Position numbers and translations under genes: made by a program | Part shown: positions 55,516 through 64,000 of the stretch, one piece after another | Position numbering within the stretch: the first letter of the stretch is position 1 | Layout of the letters: each line of letters opens with the position of its first letter | Assembly: GCA_945859605.1 (NCBI GenBank) | Contig: OX243814.1 | Coordinates: forward strand, 26,025,410 to 26,089,409 | DNA: 64,000 nt | Source of the DNA: Lumbricus rubellus | Taxonomy: Eukaryota > Annelida > Clitellata > Crassiclitellata > Lumbricidae | Reading direction: 5' to 3' | Notes under the pieces: model-generated | The model's input: only the letters and a program-made list of their open reading frames with translations | The model's database searches: none | Told to the model about the DNA's origin: nothing

Positions 55516-56179
55516 GACCCATTTTGACATGAACGACACAATCATGTCGGCCTAAGCACTTCAGTCTTTAGACGTCAAAGCGGTACGTGATGGTAGGCTA
55601 TATCTGTAGTAGGCCTACATATCAATAAGTCAGAATTTATATAGCGCCCCTTCACGACACACACACACTCACACACAGCATCCCCCGTCGACCTGTAGCT
55701 GAATTTTAAGAGTTTTATGAGATTGACATGTTCGCCCACTAACGTCACTACTATCATAGGCTATAGCGCCACTACATTGAGTTTTGAATCGGTTAAAGTG
55801 CACCATTTCCTAACAGATAAGTACCATTGACCCAGACATAATTCAATCGGAAAAGATCCTAATCAAAGACGAACCAAAGTTTACGAATCGTGTTTTCAGT
55901 CTGAGGATGAATTATTTATTATTTATTATCAATCATAGCCTATAGGCCTACTCATAGTAGCCTATAGTCCGCATTGCAGTTAAATTTATTGTATTTCAAT
56001 ATGATGGAATGCGCTATTTAGGTAGGCCTATGAGTAGAATAGTGACATTAGAGTAGTCTTGTAATTACTACACCCGCTGCGATTGCCACTTTTTACGTGT
56101 TGACGTCATAAATCCCCGAGTATGACATCATCGCAAAATGACGCAATTTTCGTTTGTTCATTTGATTCATTTCAACCGA

Positions 56180-56420
56180 TGACTGCACAGAAGTAACGGC
56201 AGAAGACGACGAAATAATTATGTCGGTGAAAATGACAAAAACAACGAAAACGACGACAAAACGAGGCGACGAAAGACGATGAAGATGATGGAGAAGATGG
56301 CGAACAACAGTTGCTGAACTGAGCGGCAGACGATCAACGAAGTGAAAAAGAAATTATTCGAATATCGTATACGACAGAAATATCATCGCCGTCATTTCGA
56401 AGACCGAAAATAACCGACAA
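56180..56420 (+). other. Possible untranslated first exon
   Basis: CG-containing, GA-rich sequence ending at a strong donor (CCGACAA/GTAAGT). It precedes another exon-like block by 430 bp. Could be the 5' end of a host transcript; no promoter motif is clear. Confidence 0.3.
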
Positions 56421-56853
56421 GTAAGTTTCAAAAGGTGTTACTATAGCAACAAAATGGCCGACGGTCAGAGTGTAGAGGGACGAGTTAAAATTGAGGACAA
56501 TTAACGGAAAGAGGAAATAAGCACAGGACGACAGCCAAATGCAGACATAGGTCTATTGTTAGCCACACTCTTTTTTACTGTCTAACATAGCCTACGTGTC
56601 GGTCTCTAATCTTCTGTTCCAAGTCTAAAGAGCGCAGCCAGCCAGTAATGTGACGTCATTTCATAGAAGTTTAATTTGACATCATAAATATTTTGAACCA
56701 TAATTATTATGCGTAGGCCTACGTCAATTTTATGTAAGAAAGAATGAAGTAATTATAACGTATTTTGACATTAAAGGCTCAATAGATTCAGCAGAATTAT
56801 TTAGGACTGGAAATTCAGGTGTTGCTGATTATTTTTAATTTTATTTAATTTAG

Positions 56854-56941
56854 AAACCATTCTGAAGCAAGATGAAAAATACGCGAAGACGAATGATAGC
56901 GGTTCTGAAGTTGTTTGAAGTGAAAGAACAAAGACGCAAAT
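56854..56941 (+). other. Possible exon with start codon
   Basis: TTTATTTAATTTAG acceptor, 88 nt, donor CAAAT/GTAAGTG. It contains ATG followed by 22 open codons (MKNTRRRMIAVLKLFEVKEQ) with an upstream in-frame stop. Joining it to the acceptor at 57378 gives a stop at the junction, so it is either an untranslated exon or joined elsewhere. Confidence 0.35.
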
Positions 56942-57378
56942 GTAAGTGATTCAAAATTTTCACTTGATTTATGGGTTGATTTGTCTCAAAATTTTGGCCT
57001 CAAGAGGCTTTTTTAGATTGTGTTGGATTAATTATTAGCTAACAAACGAGGCACGCCAGGAGAATAATGAATAATAGCCTACCTCTTTATGACTTAGGCC
57101 TATAGGCTAATTGCAGGATCAGAGACCAGCATATACAATATCTTTGGAAAGCAGCATCTAATGACACAAACAATAACCGATCCTCACGACGACTGACCTG
57201 ACCCTAACTAGCTCTCACGGTGCCCAACCTTACCCTAATGATCACTACGACGCCTAACCTGATCCTAACCGACACCTGCGTCCCCCGAGTCTGCAATTGA
57301 ATGTTTTCTAATAGGCTAATCTATCGTAACATGTAGGCCTATTAATAATTATCTTGGTGGATTTCTGTGTTGCTTCAG

Positions 57379-57430
57379 GAACCGTTACATTTCTGCATGA
57401 CGAGCTGGGAATGGTACGAGGGGGAAAGCG
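57379..57430 (+). other. Possible exon start
   Basis: Good acceptor (TTCTGTGTTGCTTCAG). The 3' limit is unknown. Downstream, 57505-57600 holds two imperfect copies of a GGCC.CTGGCG...AAAA.CCCG.AAGC unit. Confidence 0.25.
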
Positions 57431-58072
57431 ATGAGTGGCGGTTGTGTGGCTCTGTGTTGTTGTTTTGTTGTTGTTGTGTGTTTGTAGTTTATTTGTATTA
57501 GTACCTGCCGGGCCTCTGGCGTGGTTTAAAACCCCGTAAGCTCCTCGCAAAGGCAGGAGGGCCCCTGGCGCGGATGCCATGGCATAAAATCCCGCAAGCC
57601 CACTATTATTAATTTTAAATCTATTATTTTATTTGTGTGTTGTGCGTTGTTGAGCCGAGGATTGAGAAGGGGGATGAATGGATGGATTGATTAGAAGGAA
57701 GTGGTGGACGATGGAGGAGCCAGATCGCAGTGGCCAGTCATCGAAACACTGCAGCTTCAACAGAAAGACAACCTCAACTCGATCAATCGACAACGAAGCG
57801 GAAAAACTTTTGTTACGAGACTTTAACAGCAAGATTTGTTGCAAACAGAATCAATTTACAGTGTGGAGACTGAGTGGGAGCATCCCTCACTTGATCAGTT
57901 GACTTAATAATAAATTAACAGTTTTTTCAATTAATTTTCTTTTCTGTATGTGTCGCGCCGTCGTGTAGGCCTATTTCTGGCTATTCTCGACTTTTAGCTG
58001 TCTCCCTGCCGTGGTATAATTAGCATATAGCCTACCAACTAAAGTTGGTAATATAGGTCGTTCCTTCCATTG

Positions 58073-58196
58073 TTTCTGTCTGTCTGCCTGCCTGCATGCC
58101 TGCACGACCTGTCTGTCTGTCGTGCCTGTCTGTCTGTCCGTCCGTCCGTCCGCCCGCCTGTCTGTCTGTGTCTGTCTGTCTTTCTGTCTGTCTGTA
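58073..58196. repeat. (TCTG)n microsatellite, variant
   Basis: Interrupted TCTG/TCCG/CCTG repeat. Its reverse complement type occurs at 59021-59113, making widely spaced inverted arms. Confidence 0.9.
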
Positions 58197-59020
58197 GGTT
58201 GGTCGATCCCATTTCGCTCACTCTTTGGTGCCTTTCTCAAAGCTTCACCGTTTTGTTATGTCCCTCTCACAATGTTATGTGTGCCTATATTGTTTCATTC
58301 CATCCATCTCTGCTTCACACACCTTTCCTTTTAACTTCCTTTGTGTTCATCCTATAATCCATGCCTTTCTGTCCTTCTTCCATTCAGACAACATTGACTG
58401 GAGCTACACTGTCTGCCCGACGCATTTCTGCATATTTAATAGAATCCGTCAGCAGTGGAAGTGGCAAAGCAAGTGCATGGATGAGAGACAGGATTAGTGA
58501 ACGAGTGACGACGACGAGACGACATCTCCTTATCGAGAGCTAAACAATTATTGAAGGCTGGATTTACACTCTCACTTTAAGACATTTCACGCCAGAATAC
58601 GTAGTCTCTACACTCTACAGATACAGCTAGAAAGCGATTTGAGTGCACGCTTTAGACTTTACAGGCTCAGAGCGTTTGAGAAGTGTTGTTATGCTGTTTT
58701 CATTCTTACGCTCATACATAAACTTAAATAATAGCCTACACACACGATTAATGTCATACATTGCATAATTATTATCTCTGCAGCTCGGCTCATTGGGCGA
58801 ATCCCCAAATTTCCATTTGTCTCTGCCTGCATGCATGATGTGTTGCACTGGTTGCGTGTAGCCCAACGTTACTAGGCCTACCTCATATCGAATTGCTGCT
58901 CTGGTTTCACGCTCCATCCTTGGTTGCCCTCCATTTTACCTACGCGATCTCTGACGTTGAAGCGCGTCGGGCTATTCGCTCTGCAACTCCTTGTTTCAGG
59001 AGCTCTGAAACTGTGAAACG

Positions 59021-59113
59021 CGAGACAGACAGACAGACAGACAGGCAGGCAGAAAGAAAGACAGGCAGACAGAGAGACAGACAGACAGAGACAGACAGAA
59101 AGACAGACAGGCA
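59021..59113. repeat. (CAGA)n microsatellite, variant
   Basis: Interrupted ACAG/GCAG repeat, inverse of 58073-58196. Confidence 0.9.
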
Positions 59114-59295
59114 GTTATAAGCAGGTAGACAACGCTGAGCTCTCTCGGTTGTAGGGTCGTACATCTGCAATGACCCCCATTCAAAGCTGCATTTAGGCTA
59201 GTAGGCCTACATCTGGCCAGACAAACTTTGTTTCCTAAATCTCTCAAGTACTTTTCTTTTGCCGTGGATGGGCAGGGCTGTAAGATCTTATAATC

Positions 59296-59388
59296 AATGA
59301 ATGAATGAATGAATGAATGAATGAATGAATGAATGAATGAATGAATGAATGAATGAATGAATGAATGAATAAATATATGAATGAATAC
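59296..59388. repeat. (GAAT)n microsatellite
   Basis: About 18 uninterrupted GAAT units followed by a few degenerate ones. Confidence 0.95.
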
Positions 59389-59709
59389 ATGCATTATTCA
59401 TGCAAACATTTCAATCAAACATTTAAATATTTCTAATTGATCTCATCTTAGCCAAATGTCACAGTCACCAGAGTCATGCGTGTGCTTCGTTATTAAAGTT
59501 TCTGAACACATTATCGCAGATGGAATCTATTCGTGCACGATATAGCCTCATAATAGGCTAAGTCAGAATTCGATATGATGCTTGCTAAATTCCTAGGTCA
59601 ATTCAATAAAGATACATAGCAGCTCATATGCGTCGATATTGATCTGCCATTGCATCAGACCAGTCACCAGAGTCATGCGTGTGATTCGTTATTTGATTAT
59701 TATAGCTGA

Positions 59710-60119
59710 CTAGCTGTACCCAGCCACGCGTTGCTGTGGCAAAAAAGACTTCCCCCTCCCCTCCCCCTCCCCCTCCTTCTCCGCGATGGCGACGCGTATC
59801 ACGCCATAAAACGCTTGAGCAAGAAGGCCGTAATGAAATGCGAAGGCCGTAATGAAATGCGCTAAAGAAATTTACGGAACAAACATGCCCGAATTGGTAT
59901 GCAAGGCTTATTGACGGGCGTAGGCTATGTGTTGAAAACGGCGGAATTTGCAAAGTTGCTTTTTTAGCTTAAAAGATTGCGCTTTTTCCCAAAAAGCATT
60001 CTTAAAACCCGGCCGTGTTGGAACTAAACGTTTTGGTGAAGTTTCGAAAGCAATCAATGAAGAAAGTTCGGAGATCTTTCGTCAGGTGCCAAACGCGGTT
60101 AGATTTTTATATATATAGA
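59710..60119 (-). mobile_element. Non-autonomous Helitron, 410 bp
   Basis: On the minus strand it starts TCTATATATATAAAAATC after an A (60120) and ends with a GCCAC/GTGGC hairpin (59723-59740), TGGGTACAG and CTAG, followed by T (59709). Same terminal logic as the Helitron at 32087 but a different hairpin. A 19-bp tandem duplication (AAGGCCGTAATGAAATGCG) is near 59823-59860. Confidence 0.8.
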
Positions 60120-61099
60120 TGGTTCGTTGTCATGGTGTCTGTGGCTCCGTATTTTTTCGTCGCTAGACACTTGCAGCAGAAATTGTGAATGAATTGCACG
60201 TAACCCAACCCCGCTGCTCTTACAACAGACTCTTGTGATAAGAACTATAGTGCCATACGTTATGTATGCTTATCATCTTATGCATTTCTGTCAGCAGCTC
60301 AGCGCTCGTGAATAGGCTGGTGCCCTGCGCCTATCTTTAGAGTGGCGCTTTCGAAAATTTGAGCATATGATTACAACTCTGCCGCTCCATAGTGCATTCT
60401 GTGTGCCACGTATGCACTATGCAACGTATGCGGCGAATGTAACGTTTTGGCCCTACATGTCAAATCAGCGACGTTCTAACAGCTAGGCCTATAAACGGTC
60501 GAGGGCCTTGCTTTTCCTGACTAGAGAATAGATGCGCCATTGTAGCCGACGTATCAATGAAGTGGAACAGAGAAGATCGGCGTAGGCCTACGACTTTTCT
60601 GTTGTTTGTACAGTAATTGAAATAGAGGCTAACTATAGCTACCTAAAAGGTCTACATTTTTCAAATTTTCACAATAGTCTATTTGGCCCAAGAGTCTTGC
60701 TATGAGATTAATAGGCAAATGCGACTGAGAGTAAAGTGGAGGTTCAATTGACCTTGAAGAAAACGCGGAATATGAAGTCGAAGTTAATTTCACATAGAAA
60801 CTCACCCAAAGCTGCTAGAATAAAGTTTTTGAGTTCAGTTCGATTAGGATTGGGCGAGTTAAGAGCGAGAAATCTGAACGCTTCGTCATCTTTTGTTAAT
60901 CGGTTAATTAGCAGTCATTAACCCTTTCTGCGCTCAATTTCTGCATCCGTCACTTTGGCACTTCCACCCCGTTTTCAATAAACGATTCGTCCGTTCTAAG
61001 GCTTCAGATCAAAGCCTACGTTTATCACGGTCTATAATAGCGCAACGCTAAAGCCATCTGAAAGTGCATTATCCACGCAAAGCCAGTCAGCGTTAATCT
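60120..61099. other. No certain gene
   Basis: Contains one 61-codon plus-strand frame (60736-60921) without a recognised domain. TTAACCCTTTCTGCGC at 60918 could be a piggyBac-type end. Confidence 0.35.
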
Positions 61100-61313
61100 A
61101 CCTTAATAAAACATTTGCTGCCGACAGCGGGCATGCAGCAGGAGCGGCCCAAGGCCTCTGTAGCCAACGAATGATCGGAGCGGTCGGTGCGTGCACGTAT
61201 CGCGTCGTGCGTAAAATCGAGTCGACAGCTCGTGGAGTCTTCACTCGAATCTCAGGTTCCAGGACGAAGAGACACCGCCAGAAAATCATCGACGAAGCCC
61301 AGCTGACCTGCAG
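61100..61313 (+). other. Possible CpG-containing first exon
   Basis: CpG-rich relative to its surroundings and ending in a strong donor (CCTGCAG/GTGAGA). No coding frame was confirmed. Confidence 0.3.
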
Positions 61314-61423
61314 GTGAGAATCCGACTTCGGAAGATGCTAATCCGATGTAGCTTTCATTGATGGTTAAGTCATTTAGCAGCTGCTTTCATAGCACTTGCC
61401 GTTAGCCGTCGCCATCGTAATAT

Positions 61424-61452
61424 TTAATGCTTTCCACGGTGGAAAGCATTAA
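61424..61452. repeat. Perfect 14-bp palindrome
   Basis: TTAATGCTTTCCAC, one G, GTGGAAAGCATTAA. It begins and ends with TTAA, as if left by a miniature piggyBac-type element, or could be a hairpin terminator-like structure. Confidence 0.8.
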
Positions 61453-61576
61453 TTATATGGCGGTGGAACCGGTTTTTGGCAAGTCCTAAGCTTATTCACT
61501 TAATTGTGGTCCTAAGCTTTTGCTCATTAGATTGCTTTCGTTGTGATGTGTAAGCAGATGACAGTGCAACACACTT

Positions 61577-61579
<3 letters not shown>

Positions 61580-61607
<28 letters not shown>

Positions 61608-61608
61608 T
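61580..61608. repeat. (TA)n microsatellite
   Basis: Pure TA dinucleotide run. Confidence 0.95.
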
Positions 61609-61659
61609 CTCTCAATTATTCATTATACAACTATAATTTAGGCTAATATAGTCAGCAGC

Positions 61660-61835
61660 AGAACTGAGTTGCTGAACTTGATAAATAAAGAAATTATTAT
61701 TATTATTATTAAAAATAGTAATTATAATTATATTTGTTGAATCTTAAACCACTCTTTTCATCAGCACTGAAATAATAGAGTAATTTTGCTAAAACGACAT
61801 CTTAAAATGCCACCATTACAATGTGTAAGCAGAAG
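61660..61835. repeat. Dispersed repeat, copy 2
   Basis: Partner of 34578-34800. Confidence 0.65.
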
Positions 61836-61847
61836 AAAAACATTTCT

Positions 61848-61870
61848 CAGTGCCGGACTAAAGCGTGTTC
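61848..61870. mobile_element. hAT-like terminus (one end only)
   Basis: CAGTGCCGGACTAAAGC, similar to the terminus at 24987. No partner end was found. Confidence 0.4.
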
Positions 61871-62561
61871 GGCTTCACATTATTATTTTTAGGGTCCCAC
61901 ACATTGAATAGAAATATTGCGAATCAGATCTACTACTGGCGTAACGCTTTTGAATAGACACTGTGTGCATGGCTGATCCCTCATCTAATAATGATTAATT
62001 CAAGCCTGTAAGCTTATAAATAGGAGACACAATAGACGAGACGACTAACCGTGGACTGACAGAGTGAATGAGTGACTTACCTACCTATTTCCAACCTGTC
62101 TTTTTCATGTGTAGCCTTCTACAATAGCCTATAGACTGTGTGGGCTGTCAAATATTTTCTCGATGCATAAATTCTGTCCATGTTCCTAAGTAAATTTGCC
62201 TGAGAGTTGTCGCATCATTCGTCTAGATATTCTCTTCGAGAATCGATAGGCTACTGCACTTGGATGATCTTCCAGTTAGGCCTAAATTTATAAAATTGTA
62301 TATGGCGATTTAATTTCTTCACAGGTTTGCTCTTATTAGCCTACCTTTTGCTGGGAAATGCTGGCAGTGCAAGAAGATCTGACGGATTGCTTCAAGCAGG
62401 GCCGCCGTAGTAGGGCTTGTGCGGGTCCGGGTCCTGTGATTGCCCCCCACAATTCCCCTCTGACAAGCCACCGGTCCGCCATGTACGTAGTTATAGCTGA
62501 GGGTCCCTCAAATAAGGCGATTAATGATTGTCTCCAACTGTTCAGCATCGCCAGCTTGGGG

Positions 62562-62632
62562 AACCCGGTAGCGCAATGGATAACACGCTGGCGTAACGAG
62601 TCGAGCCCCTGTTGGGCGGACATGTTTTGTAG
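62562..62632 (+). repeat. tRNA-like sequence, probably SINE head
   Basis: A box TAGCGCAATGG (62569-62579) and a near-B box GAGTCGAGCCC (62598-62608), resembling an arginine tRNA, but with only 18 bases between them, so the anticodon arm is missing. It cannot be a working tRNA. Confidence 0.45.
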
Positions 62633-63744
62633 GCTGCTATTAGCCCCGATTTTTATTCCAGTCTATCTGTTTCATTTTGTATAATTAACATTAAATTGTA
62701 GCCTATGTATTCTGTGATATGAGTTCCTGTAAACTGTTTCAACTGCATAATTGTACACTGTAGCCGGTTGCGCTATGTCAACCGGGTTGTTGAATAAACG
62801 AAAACTATTAGCTATTACCAAACGATCGAATCTGTTAAAGTTAAGAAATTAGGGTCTATATAAAATATAGCCTATCTTAGCGCCGTAATGGGGTAGAAAA
62901 CCATAGAACAAGTAGGTCTGTTGCTCAGCGTATTAGTTTTTTTGGTTCAGGGACAGTTCATGGAAATGTTTGTCTGACTTCATGCTTAATTTCATATAGC
63001 GTTTCAGTTCCCCCTCCATATCCTGTTCTAGCTATTTCGCTTTCGCTAATGCATGCGAGTACTGCCCTGAGCATCAGCGTAAATAATCTAGACAGCTTAC
63101 GCCTCCTTCAGTCGGCAAAAGGGAAATAATTGATTATCACTCAGAGTCAGAGTTGGTGTGAGAATATCTTGGCTGAACTCGCATCAATATTTTATCAAGT
63201 CTGCCTACGGAAAGTCCCAGAAGCATCAGAACGACCAGCGGCTTCCTCCAATTTTACGTCTTTTATACGTCACGTATAAATCGGGCGCTTATTGTCTTCG
63301 CCACATTGTTCAAGTTGTGCGATGAATAATTACCTAGGATTTTACACTGCACTTGACCCTGGGGCAGATAAGTACAGTTCTACTGTAGGTAATGTCTGGT
63401 AGCCTGGCAGGGCCTACTATCTCCTAATTATAGACGACAGACATAATAATGTTATTCATAAGTGAGCACAGTCAAATATGACAAGGCTTTTAAAAAGAAA
63501 TTGTTAGAACTGCACAGCACAACCAGCAAATTTTTATAGTGTGAGTTTGTTGGCGAAAATTTCTCACGACCTTCCTTTAGTCGTTTCTGAGAAATTTTCC
63601 CCAGAAATGTTGCAAATCGCCGCCTATTGAACCTGATGACCCTTTTTTGGTCATCAGCATGAAATTTGGAAATTCGACCTTATTTTTCACTGCCATTCGT
63701 TCCCTTTCGCTCTTGCGTGGTAAACCGGCTGCAGTTACCTTACT

Positions 63745-63869
63745 CAGGGCTGAAAGTGGTTTGAAAAAATTGCCGGGTCTCTTCGGGCCAAATGGTGCTA
63801 AATACCAGTGTTTTATTCGAGCGCCAACAAATGAATGCCGGGTCTGAGACCCGGCTCACTTCAGCCCTG
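63745..63869. mobile_element. 125-bp miniature hAT-like element
   Basis: CAGGGCTGAAAGTG at the left, CACTTCAGCCCTG at the right, with internal GCCGGGTCT on both sides. The flanking 8-mers ACCTTACT and CCCTTTCT agree at six of eight positions. Confidence 0.65.
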
Positions 63870-63899
63870 CCCTTTCTCTAATAATTATCTGCTGCACAA

Positions 63900-63983
63900 G
63901 ATTGCTTTTTACAACTGCACAAATTCATTTAGGCCTACAACTGCACATTTTGTGTAGAACTGCACGTTTAAAAGCCCTGAAAT
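63900..63983. mobile_element. hAT-like terminal repeat, inverted copy
   Basis: Inverse of the terminus at 38317: AACTGCACGTTTAAAAGCCCTG ends in CTG at 63983 (read in two parts), with ACAACTGCACA subterminal repeats. Its partner end was not identified. Confidence 0.55.
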
Positions 63984-64000
63984 ATGAGCGATTGCCACTT

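Noticed and set aside
57971..59394. Frames full of VCLS, TDRQ or SFIH repeats
   Set aside because: Translations of tetranucleotide microsatellites.
62562..62632. Functional tRNA gene
   Set aside because: A and B boxes are only 18 bases apart, so there is no anticodon arm.

Overview
This is a window of a metazoan nuclear genome, most likely a marine invertebrate and possibly a deuterostome. Reading frames are sparse, GT-AG introns are visible, and tRNA-derived SINE-like copies, simple repeats and a great diversity of animal-type transposons are present. There is no sign of operons or prokaryotic genes. Species cannot be fixed from the sequence. Nearly every long reading frame belongs to a mobile element. 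Family names are assigned by reading motifs; no database search was possible.

Layout. 0.1-1.3 kb: a LINE reverse-transcriptase end next to a rearranged hAT fragment. 2.4-8.1 kb: a complete hAT transposon with terminal inverted repeats (TIRs), a 7-bp target duplication and an intact 834-codon transposase frame. 10.2-14.3 kb: a nearly complete piggyBac element whose transposase is broken by one stop codon and one 1-base slip and has an intron. 14.9-22 kb: degraded fragments (an unassigned mobile-element protein, hAT, LINE ORF1, an LTR-element gag split by a 1.05-kb insertion, a QNKN-motif protein). 22.16-23.31 kb: an internally deleted piggyBac. 23.4-40.5 kb: the only likely host-gene material. 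It consists of several copies of a glycine-loop exon of a casein-kinase-1-like kinase, plus one catalytic-loop exon and one DFG exon, all on the minus strand, spread through nested transposons and a 1.56-kb segmental duplication. This region also holds two non-autonomous hATs with exact 8-bp target duplications, a Helitron filled with a ~290-bp satellite, a LINE fragment and a 2.7-kb TTAA-flanked element with a THAP fragment and a two-exon zinc-finger gene.

41-47.5 kb: a large minus-strand composite. A degraded Academ-like protein gene runs in frame into a second, QNKN-motif element protein, and is split by a 671-bp piggyBac. 48-50.4 kb: an LTR-retrotransposon RT fragment and two miniature elements. 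50.4-64 kb: mostly non-coding DNA with miniature elements, a tRNA-derived SINE, a minus-strand Helitron, simple repeats and a few possible untranslated exons on the plus strand.

The genes do not form a pathway. What the window shows is an insertion history: paralogous copies of the kinase introns and the interrupted reading frames give empty sites that date several insertions relative to one another.
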